64,000 bases of DNA. It comes from Ancylomarina subtilis (GTDB lineage: Bacteria > Bacteroidota > Bacteroidia > Bacteroidales > Marinifilaceae). Every line of letters begins with the position of its first letter. Within the stretch, counting starts at the first letter, position 1. Under the pieces are notes generated by a model. The model was not told the origin of the DNA. It was given only the letters and a program-made list of their open reading frames with translations, and searched no databases. The stretch covers positions 685,781 through 749,780 of the forward strand of contig NZ_SHKN01000001.1 in assembly GCF_004217115.1 (NCBI RefSeq), given 5' to 3'. Shown here piece by piece: positions 35,199 through 41,400 of this stretch. Position numbers and translations under genes: made by a program.

Positions 35199-35714
35199 TT
35201 AAATGCGTTTCATCATGGCTTCTATTTCCTTAATTTGAGCGGATAACATTTTTTGTTTATCCAGTTTTTTTGCTTCTCTTAAATAATAGCTGGATAGTTT
35301 CTTATTTCTTTGCGACAGATAGATACCTGACAAATTCAATTTCGCCACAGCCTGATCTGTTTTCAATCGAAGGCCTGTGTTAAGTGCTTTCTTAAAATGT
35401 TTCTCTGCTTTAGAGCTGTTGTTCCTTTGTGACTCAACCAAGCCCGACAGATAATAAAAATAGGCCTCCTGACTTTTTATCATTGCTTCCGGATGTTTTA
35501 CCTTTGCCAACACACCTGCAGCTTTTTCAAACTTATTTTTCCTAACAAAATAAAAAGCAGCTAAGTTTTTCTCGTTCTTGAAATGAACCAAAACAAACAA
35601 ACCAGAAAGCAAAATTCCCCATACGCCTAATGCTACTGAACTATAAACAATCAGCGCGATGCTTCCCAACAATAGGATTCCGGCAATAATCAGCCTTAGG
35701 TATTTTCTCACCAT
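35199..35714 (-). CDS. Membrane protein with TPR-like helical repeats
   Basis: 171 residues from the ATG at 35714 (MVRKYLRLI); a longer reading from 35753 adds 13 residues without typical features. Two adjacent hydrophobic helices (about 6-45) form a membrane hairpin, then helix pairs such as AYFYYLSGLVESQRNNSSKA and HFKKALNTGLRLK resemble TPR units. It is probably a membrane-bound protein-interaction scaffold. No named family was recognised. Confidence 0.65.
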   Translation of the reverse strand: MVRKYLRLIIAGILLLGSIALIVYSSVALGVWGILLSGLFVLVHFKNEKNLAAFYFVRKNKFEKAAGVLAKVKHPEAMIKSQEAYFYYLSGLVESQRNNSSKAEKHFKKALNTGLRLKTDQAVAKLNLSGIYLSQRNKKLSSYYLREAKKLDKQKMLSAQIKEIEAMMKRI

Positions 35715-35929
35715 AATAGATATTTTAAAATTTGATGTTACAAAACAAACCATTTTTTAATACAAACAAGCATAATTAGCCTGTATTTTCTTATTTAATT
35801 CCTTATACTTTTGAGAACCAGTCTTCAAAAGAAACGTCATGCAAATGGTTCAATACAATTCGGCCATCAACAATACGATTCATTAAAAGCAAAACGCTTC
35901 ATATTCAGCTTTTATGCAAGGACTCATGC

Positions 35930-36574
35930 TTAAGTGATTGTCCTGAATGTTAGATTAATGCGAGCCTCAACTTCTTTTTTTGTTTTTGGCACCTGATGTT
36001 GCCAATAAGCTTGCAATTCGCCTTTCATGATTAACAAACTGCCATGCCCCAGTTCAAACTGAATCTTTTCTTTGGTCGCATTATGCCTTAATTGAAATCG
36101 GCGTGTGGCACCAAAACTAACAGAGGCGATCATGGGTTTGTCTCCTAAAATCTTTTCATTATCAGCATGCCAAGAAATAGAATCATTTCCATTACGATAG
36201 AGATTTAAAAGAACCGAATTAAAGATACTTTGCGTTCTAATTTCGACTTCATTCTTGATTTCCAATAAAGTATCAGTCCACTTTCGTGCCTCATGTGTGA
36301 TACCAGAATAGGCATATGGCCTTTCACCATACCAGGCAGTCAATCTGGGAAATTTGACTGTTTTACCAAATATGAGAATTTCTTCCTGCCTCCATTCACT
36401 ATTTTTTATGAGATCGTTGAAATAATAATCACTTTTAGCCTTATCAAAAAAATCAGGCACAAAAAGATATGCTCCATTTCGAATTTTAACAAACTCTGAC
36501 TGAGGTTTAGACATATTAAAAGGATCATATGACTTCATATAAACGTCTTTTCGATTATAAAGTAGCTTAGCCAT
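35930..36574 (-). CDS. alkB: AlkB-like 2-oxoglutarate/Fe(II) dioxygenase
   Basis: 214 residues. The iron ligands are visible as HAD (SISWHADNEK) and a distal His in YWQHQVPKT; the 2-oxoglutarate arginines are in ARINLTFR. The substrate-side GATRRFQLRH also matches the AlkB family. It repairs 1-methyladenine/3-methylcytosine type lesions by oxidative demethylation. It resembles the shorter ALKBH2/3-like bacterial group. An internal ATG at codon 13 is an alternative start. Confidence 0.92.
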   Translation of the reverse strand: MAKLLYNRKDVYMKSYDPFNMSKPQSEFVKIRNGAYLFVPDFFDKAKSDYYFNDLIKNSEWRQEEILIFGKTVKFPRLTAWYGERPYAYSGITHEARKWTDTLLEIKNEVEIRTQSIFNSVLLNLYRNGNDSISWHADNEKILGDKPMIASVSFGATRRFQLRHNATKEKIQFELGHGSLLIMKGELQAYWQHQVPKTKKEVEARINLTFRTIT

Positions 36575-36745
36575 CTATTCATATTAGTCCCAAAGATGCT
36601 ACTCCTTACAATTTACTCAAATAATAAAGAAGATCTAATAAAATAACACGCAACATATGATGCTTCTGTTCCCAAGAGGCTCCCTAAGGTTAATCTTCGT
36701 AGACCACATGAACAATAACTTAAAAGTGACGGGACAAATAAACCG

Positions 36746-36782
36746 AAAAGGCTCTGTTTTAGCAGATAAAACAGAACCTTTT
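36746..36782. terminator. Bidirectional hairpin terminator
   Basis: AAAAGG.TCTGTTTTA pairs with TAAAACAGA.CCTTTT around one mismatch, just beyond the stop of the gene at 36827. Confidence 0.7.
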
Positions 36783-36826
36783 CAAGCATAATTTACATTA
36801 GTTTTAAAGCGTTTATTGCCATTATA

Positions 36827-37141
36827 CTACAGAATACCCAATGGGTCATTAACAACAGGTTCAAATATATCTGCACTTACTAATGATATACCAAACCTTA
36901 AATTAATTAAAGTATGTTGTTTATAACAAGCAGGACACATGGGCACAATTTTCACCCCATTAACTTTTTCATTAACGATATGAGCACCTAAAGTTGGTTC
37001 ATTTGAGCAAAAAGCGACAGAACACTTTTCGGGCCATGATCTACCAGTAGAATCTATCCAATGTTGTTTCCAAGATCCATTTGTACAATCATTTACTGCT
37101 GTTCCATTTGTGTTTTTCCAATTTCTGGGAGTAACTGACAT
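36827..37141 (-). CDS. Small zinc-finger-like protein, HNH-related layout
   Basis: 104 residues. Cys and His spacing (CSVAFC, then GAHIV, then PMCPACYKQH) resembles the treble-clef frame of HNH-type or related zinc domains, but a complete HNH catalytic motif is not evident. I recall similar short hypothetical proteins in Bacteroidota. No partner gene is adjacent. It lies at the edge of a region of decayed genes. Confidence 0.6.
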   Translation of the reverse strand: MSVTPRNWKNTNGTAVNDCTNGSWKQHWIDSTGRSWPEKCSVAFCSNEPTLGAHIVNEKVNGVKIVPMCPACYKQHTLINLRFGISLVSADIFEPVVNDPLGIL

Positions 37142-37592
37142 AACCTTTATCTTTTATTGTTAATAATCTCAATATATTTATCGACTGAAAAATTTAAGCC
37201 ACAATAAGCCTTGTATTAGTAAGACTTGCCTTCTTTTAACTCTCTTTAAAACTTAAATCAAGAGTAAAACTAACAGCTTTCAATGAAAAATCTGCTTGTC
37301 AAATCTGTCAAGTCTGTCAAATTGAATTGTTTATAAAACATGAAAGACGATTTTTTCAAATCAACAATCATCGCTTGAGCTTAGACCTCAGGTATATGAG
37401 ATCAAAACAAGAGAGTCTTTGGAGTTCCATTTGAGTGCTCTTTTAAACGATGATCAGGCTATAAGACATTTAAGCCTGACAGAATAAAATTTTATTGGAG
37501 CACACGGAACGAAATACGATCTAGGCAAAACGAATAAAGCCCCGTTTTATCCTCTAAAACGGGGCCTTTTATAAACAATTTCTATTCAGAAT
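37142..37592. other. Gene-free stretch with TGTCAA direct repeats and a terminator
   Basis: No ORF is seen. At 37296-37323 the word TGTCAA occurs three times at 9-bp spacing (TTGTCAAA, TCTGTCAAG, TCTGTCAAA). A near copy of this stretch lies at 47086-47106 inside the mobile element, followed by related AT-rich sequence. At 37539-37565 GCCCCGTTTTA and TAAAACGGGGC form a perfect 11-bp terminator hairpin. Confidence 0.55.
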
Positions 37593-38069
37593 TTATTGCT
37601 GATATTCCGAAACTTTAAAGGATCGTTGCAAATCATCCTGAAGCTTTGAAATTTCGCCACCGATTGTTTTTAAGGTTTGCTTATCGATATCTGTTAAGTT
37701 CTTCAATAAAACAGAATTATCGGGTAAGTCATTATCTAAAAGCAAATCAACCTGCCACTTAATACGCAAATGCATTAAAAAGTTGTACATTCTTTCAATT
37801 ACCTCACCCTTTTTTCTGAAATTTCACCCAGTGCCATCAATTGATTCAAACGCAACAAACTACTAGTTTCCGGTATGGCGTGATAAAGAGCATGAATGCA
37901 TAAATAACCAATAATAGGTACAAGAACCTGCTTAATATCGACTCTTTTTTTTATCAATACTCGGCTTCTGTCGAATCACGGTCTTAGCCAATTGGTTAAA
38001 GAAAGGAAGCTTACCTTCTAAGGTCTCATTTACATGATCAAACAATCGATTCACCAAGCGATTGTCACC
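37593..38069 (-). pseudogene. Remnant of a DUF294-type nucleotidyltransferase (C-terminal part)
   Basis: Only the last 65 codons are open, but translating upstream in the other frames recovers the rest of one protein: GDNRLVNRLFDHVNETLEGK, then FFNQLAKTVIRQKP, then after a frameshift in an A8 run DIKQVLVPIIGYLCIHALYH and LLRLNQLMALGEIS, then after another shift VIERMYNFLMHLRIKWQV. This follows the C-terminal half of DUF294/CBS-type putative nucleotidyltransferases. At least two frameshifts and loss of the N-terminal domains make it a pseudogene. Confidence 0.72.
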
Positions 38070-38158
38070 ATCTCACCGGTATGTATAATCATATCGGCCT
38101 CGACCAAATTAACATCCCGATGCTTACCATGTGTATCAGATCTACAGATAATTCTCAT
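38070..38158 (-). pseudogene. N-terminal stub of a calcineurin-like metallophosphoesterase
   Basis: From the ATG at 38158 the frame reads MRIICRSDTHGKH, then ADMIIHTGE, the first metal-binding strands of the metallophosphoesterase fold (SDTHG, and HTGE in place of HxGD). It then runs directly into the DUF294 remnant in another frame and stops at 38051. The join looks like a deletion that fused two genes. Confidence 0.65.
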
Positions 38159-38220
38159 GGCCTTTCTTTATCCTTATAATTAGCTCCTGAAGGTATTCAG
38201 TTCATTTATGATTCAAAAAT

Positions 38221-38249
38221 AAAGGTGATCCACATTGTGAATCACCTTT
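38221..38249 (-). terminator. Probable native mnmE terminator, separated from mnmE by the island
   Basis: AAAGGTGAT (38221-38229) and ATCACCTTT (38241-38249) form a stem with further inner CACA/TGTG pairing, and on the minus strand a T-rich run follows. It lies 34 bp outside the left 18-bp copy of the mnmE 3' end, the distance expected for a terminator following mnmE before insertion. Confidence 0.65.
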
Positions 38250-38282
38250 AAATAAAATATCTTTCTATAAGACCATAAAAAT

Positions 38283-38300
38283 CTACTTCCCGATACAGAA
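38283..38300 (-). repeat. Left attachment-site copy: mnmE 3' end with synonymous changes
   Basis: On the minus strand this reads TTCTGTATCGGGAAGTAG, coding Phe-Cys-Ile-Gly-Lys-stop. The true mnmE end at 53568-53585 reads TTTTGTATCGGCAAATAG. Fifteen of 18 bases agree and all three changes are silent. The pair forms a direct repeat bounding the integrated element. Confidence 0.85.
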
Positions 38301-38535
38301 TATAAACATATTGATTTTAGGACATTATAGAAGATAGGGCAACACATAGGCATCACCATCTATTTTAACAAAGGAAAATGCAAAACAACCATACATAAAA
38401 CACACAATACATCAAACATTTAGACATGATGAGATATTTGGAAATATCTTCTATACTTTTCACCTAGCATATCATCATCTGAGCATAAAAAAAACCGCTA
38501 CACGAATGCAACGGTTTAATTTCAGAATGTGTGTT

Positions 38536-39177
38536 TTAAGCTACTGTGACAGCACCTATATAAACAGAGTTCGCAACTTCAGTACCATCTTCTGAAATAA
38601 AGCCAAGATAAGCTTGAACCTCATCTCCTGAAAAATCAGTAGGTACAGATAAATTTTGAGTTCCCACAGTTCTTACTGCCCCAGCAGTGTCATAAACAGC
38701 GATTTGTTTGTCTGCATTGTAAAGCAAGATTAAAGCCTTGTCTGTGGCTTTTGCTCCACCTGATGCCGAATTATCAATCCATGATAGTTTTACAACACCA
38801 GCTACGGTTGACTCTACAGCTCCACCTACGGCTCTTAACAGATTACCTTTACTGACTAAGACTTTAGAATAGTCAATTGAGTAGTCCGGATAATCACCTG
38901 TAATTGCATTTTGCAATTGATAGGACATCGCACTATTAAACTGCGTCATCTTAATTGCATACAACTTATATCCGACTCTTAAAAACTCAGTCATTGGTTG
39001 AAGGAAATTCAACACTTTAGCAAATTTTGTACGCTGGTCAAGCTGACCTTGAGTACGAGGATTTGCTACATTGGAAGGCTTGATACGCATGTAATCAATA
39101 CCTTTCCATGATCCACCTACGATGTTCCCGACCTTGCCGGAGAAACCACCTAATACACCTTGTGAAATTTTACCCAT
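38536..39177 (-). CDS. DUF6266 family protein, paralogue 1
   Basis: 213 residues starting MGKISQGVLGGFSGKVGN and then GSWKGIDYMR, the conserved opening of DUF6266. The rest is beta-rich with an Ig-like flavour (VVKLSWIDNSASGG, then DKALILLYNAD). Function is unknown; I recall these proteins in several copies in Bacteroidota genomes. A second paralogue lies directly upstream at 39261; the first 90 bp of both genes are nearly identical while the remainder has diverged strongly. No signal peptide is evident. Confidence 0.85.
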   Translation of the reverse strand: MGKISQGVLGGFSGKVGNIVGGSWKGIDYMRIKPSNVANPRTQGQLDQRTKFAKVLNFLQPMTEFLRVGYKLYAIKMTQFNSAMSYQLQNAITGDYPDYSIDYSKVLVSKGNLLRAVGGAVESTVAGVVKLSWIDNSASGGAKATDKALILLYNADKQIAVYDTAGAVRTVGTQNLSVPTDFSGDEVQAYLGFISEDGTEVANSVYIGAVTVA

Positions 39178-39214
39178 TTTCTGTAAATATTAATTATTAA
39201 AACTGCTTTTACTT

Positions 39215-39250
39215 GGACTTGATACGGACTTAATACGTACTTGTCCTTTG
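39215..39250 (-). promoter_or_regulatory. Conserved element upstream of DUF6266 paralogue 1
   Basis: A sequence of about 34 bp starting 38 bp before the start codon; 27 of 34 bases recur at the same distance before paralogue 2 (39930-39964). On the minus strand it contains the 11-bp direct repeats CGTATTAAGTC and CGTATCAAGTC, as a regulator site would. Confidence 0.55.
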
Positions 39251-39260
39251 TTATCAAATA

Positions 39261-39893
39261 CTATGTGATTGTTAGTAATGTATGAGCACTGGTTGAATAA
39301 AGAGAACTTTCATCATTTTGGAAATAGGCATAAACATGAACAATGCTGCCTGTACCAAACGGCACATTGAAATTTGCCCATTCTGTCTGCCTTGAGAAGG
39401 ATAATCCTTGTAATTCTACCAACTCACCATCACACATTGCTATAATTCTAATTTTGTCTGTTGGTAATGCAAACCCTATTCCTGAGTTGTCGACCCAGGT
39501 AGCCCTAAGTGCACCACCGCCAGCCCCATTGTTTATGATGACGAGGTCAGTTGGTAATGGAAGCTGTCCAATTGAGAATTTAAGATTTGGATAATCGCTT
39601 ATAGCGCCACTGTTGTCGAATACCGGAAGGTTCGTTTTGACAAACAGATTAAAGCCTGTCATTTTAATTGCTTTCCTATTCCAGATAGGTCTGACAATTG
39701 TCGTCATTACCGATTTTGCTAGACTAACGCAAGCTTTAAACTTTGCTCTTTGGTTTTGCTGCTTAATGGTGTTTGCATCTTTGACAGAGCTAGCTTTTAC
39801 TCTCATATAGTCTATTCCCTTCCAAGAACCACCGATGATATTCCCGACCTTGCCGGAGAAACCACCTAATACACCTTGAGAAATTTTACCCAT
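39261..39893 (-). CDS. DUF6266 family protein, paralogue 2
   Basis: 210 residues with the same opening as paralogue 1 (MGKISQGVLGGFSGKVGN, then GSWKGIDYMR), followed by a differing body: DKIRIIAMCDGELVELQG and a central GALRATWVDNSG that corresponds to KLSWIDNSASGG in the neighbour. The gap between the two genes is 83 bp. The nearly constant 5' coding end and shared upstream element alongside divergent bodies could arise by recombination or by selection on the N-terminus. Confidence 0.83.
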   Translation of the reverse strand: MGKISQGVLGGFSGKVGNIIGGSWKGIDYMRVKASSVKDANTIKQQNQRAKFKACVSLAKSVMTTIVRPIWNRKAIKMTGFNLFVKTNLPVFDNSGAISDYPNLKFSIGQLPLPTDLVIINNGAGGGALRATWVDNSGIGFALPTDKIRIIAMCDGELVELQGLSFSRQTEWANFNVPFGTGSIVHVYAYFQNDESSLYSTSAHTLLTIT

Positions 39894-39929
39894 GATAAAT
39901 ATGTATAAGTTTAAAAATGAATTGTTCCT

Positions 39930-39964
39930 GGACTTGAAACGGATTTAATATGGTTCTGTCCTTG
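39930..39964 (-). promoter_or_regulatory. Conserved element upstream of DUF6266 paralogue 2
   Basis: Second copy of the 34-bp element, 37 bp before the start codon, with the partial direct repeats CATATTAAATC and CGTTTCAAGTC on the minus strand. Confidence 0.5.
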
Positions 39965-39969
39965 AACTG

Positions 39970-40840
39970 TCATGGCATGTATATCAAACATCGGGCAAAT
40001 AGGTTTTGAGTGATAGACCTGCGTTCTTTTGCATCAGGATAGTATGCCTGATTGTCAATTGTCCAAGTTTAATTGTAAGAGAGGGCTTGATTGCTCGCTT
40101 AAACACCAAAAAGAAAACAGGGCGTAGCAAGCAAAAGGAAACGGAATAAATTGATAAACCAACTGCCCCTTAAATACGAAACTGAGATTTTATGCCGTAG
40201 TCTTTTGAGTGCGCAGGGGTCTGTTATTTAAATTTGTGTAAGCGACAATTGAGCTAAAAGGAATGATAGACCATAAGAGCTATTAGAACCTTCTTTTTTG
40301 CTGTCAACGAACCACAGCAATGATAAAAGAAAAAAGGTAATAGAGGCGACAGTTATACCATGCGTTGTCGGGAAAGGAAAAACAGCCATGAGCTAGCGGT
40401 TGGGAGTGGATGCAATGAGTGAGGTACGAACGGGTTGCAGTCCACTGTGGTGCGAGCCGCCTGCGAGCGGAGCAAGACTGGTGACAAGAGATAGGCTGTG
40501 AAGAATGAACAGCCCTTGGCAGCTACTGCTTGCAGCAAGGTTTTGGCGGTGTTTTTGATTGTGTGATTGGCTTTTGCGGGTCGGGTCAAAAACGGTGACA
40601 AAACCGCAGGGCGAAGCGACTAGCAGGCGAGCCTATTATTGGCAGCGGATGGATTTTTAATTACTGAAGAGAGGAACGAACGAAGTGGCTAAAAAGACAT
40701 AGTAGCTGCCGTGAGAATGACGATTGAGCAGCAAGAACTATGACAGCCTGATCCCGATTTAGTGTTTTGTTGTTTTTTGGAACAAAAAGCTTACAAACAC
40801 TTAAACGGGAGAACCCTTCAGGGCAATTGGTTCTTTTTTA
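39970..40840 (+). ncRNA. Candidate long structured RNA of the mobile element
   Basis: About 870 bp without a credible ORF, visibly richer in G and purines on the plus strand than the surroundings. Several hairpins are apparent: TTGCTGT/ACAGCAA at 40298-40320 inside a longer ACCTT...AAGGT pairing, CGACA/TGTCG at about 40346-40370, CCGC/GCGG at about 40457-40470, and TGCGG/CCGCA at about 40575-40608. It ends in AGAACC/GGTTCT followed by six T residues (40810-40839), a plus-strand terminator. Both flanking genes read on the minus strand, so the terminator belongs to something transcribed here. A plasmid-type origin or control region is the alternative. Confidence 0.45.
40810..40839 (+). terminator. 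Plus-strand terminator of the untranslated block
   Basis: AGAACC and GGTTCT form a 6-bp stem followed by TTTTTT; there is no plus-strand gene upstream of it in the element. Confidence 0.55.
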
Positions 40841-40864
40841 TACCTTATAAATATTGAAGAAAAT

Positions 40865-40888
40865 AAAAATGTGCCAGTTGGGCTGGCA
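40865..40888 (-). terminator. Terminator of the Argonaute operon
   Basis: TGCCAG (40872-40877) and CTGGCA (40883-40888) pair around 5 nt; on the minus strand ACATTTTTATTTTC follows. It lies 50 bp beyond the last ORF of the operon. Confidence 0.6.
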
Positions 40889-40937
40889 TTGGACTTGCCG
40901 AATGAGGAAGACGAACACCGCTTTTCCTTTATCAAGC

Positions 40938-41132
40938 TTAATATGACCAGTAGATAAAATTATTGAACTGGGATAAGAAACTTTTTATAAAATCACTAAA
41001 CTGATCTGTTGGTATTTTAATGATATCCTGATTGTTGTAGTGCCGATTGATCTCTTGTTTTATTTCCTGATCATGGCTTGAATTATTGATAGAACACAAG
41101 GCATCGTATTGTAAATCTATAAACTCAAGCAT
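40938..41132 (-). CDS. Argonaute-linked ORF, 3' part (64 residues)
   Basis: An all-helical-looking 64-residue frame starting MLEFIDLQYDALCS and ending NNFIYWSY. It overlaps the end of the preceding ORF by 16 bp. If one TC of the CTCTC at the overlap is removed, the preceding frame reads straight through (DKML then NEMLEFIDLQYD) to give one protein of about 146 residues. So this is probably the second half of a gene broken by a dinucleotide slip; two coupled genes remain possible. No family recognised. Confidence 0.5.
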   Translation of the reverse strand: MLEFIDLQYDALCSINNSSHDQEIKQEINRHYNNQDIIKIPTDQFSDFIKSFLSQFNNFIYWSY

Positions 41133-41380
41133 TTCATTGAGAGCATTTTATCTAAAGGTGATAAGCCTACAGCTTTGCTAAAATCAATTATAAAAAGGAT
41201 TAAATCGGGTGCGCATTTTCCCAACTGATCGTTTTGTCGCCAATTGGGAAATTGTTCATTTAGAAAATCTACTATCACCGCATAGATTTCAGTATGAATA
41301 TAGTTTTCATATAGTTTCTTTGCAGCTCCATTGCATTCCAATATTCTATTATCGAAGCCTATAAGGTACTCTTGTTCCAT
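41117..41380 (-). CDS. Argonaute-linked ORF, 5' part (87 residues)
   Basis: Start chosen at the ATG at 41380 (MEQEYLIGFDNRILECNG), 20 bp after the Argonaute stop; an upstream start at 41413 would overlap the Argonaute by 13 bp. The sequence looks helical with DFLNEQFPNW and APDLILFIIDFSKAVG and has no signal or recognisable domain. It ends in a frame that departs from the apparent continuation at 41132. Its tight spacing with the Argonaute implies a shared transcript and probably a shared function, for example as partner or regulator. Confidence 0.55.
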   Translation of the reverse strand: MEQEYLIGFDNRILECNGAAKKLYENYIHTEIYAVIVDFLNEQFPNWRQNDQLGKCAPDLILFIIDFSKAVGLSPLDKMLSMKCLSL

Positions 41381-41400
41381 TTTATATGACTTGAGATATT

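Noticed and set aside
40353-40601. 82-residue minus-strand ORF in the untranslated block
   Set aside because: It arises in G-rich hairpin sequence, shows no protein-like pattern and runs against the apparent plus-strand transcript.
41117-41132. Programmed -1 frameshift linking the two Argonaute-associated ORFs
   Set aside because: No X-XXY-YYZ slippery heptamer is present at the overlap; a TC duplication explains the frame change more simply.
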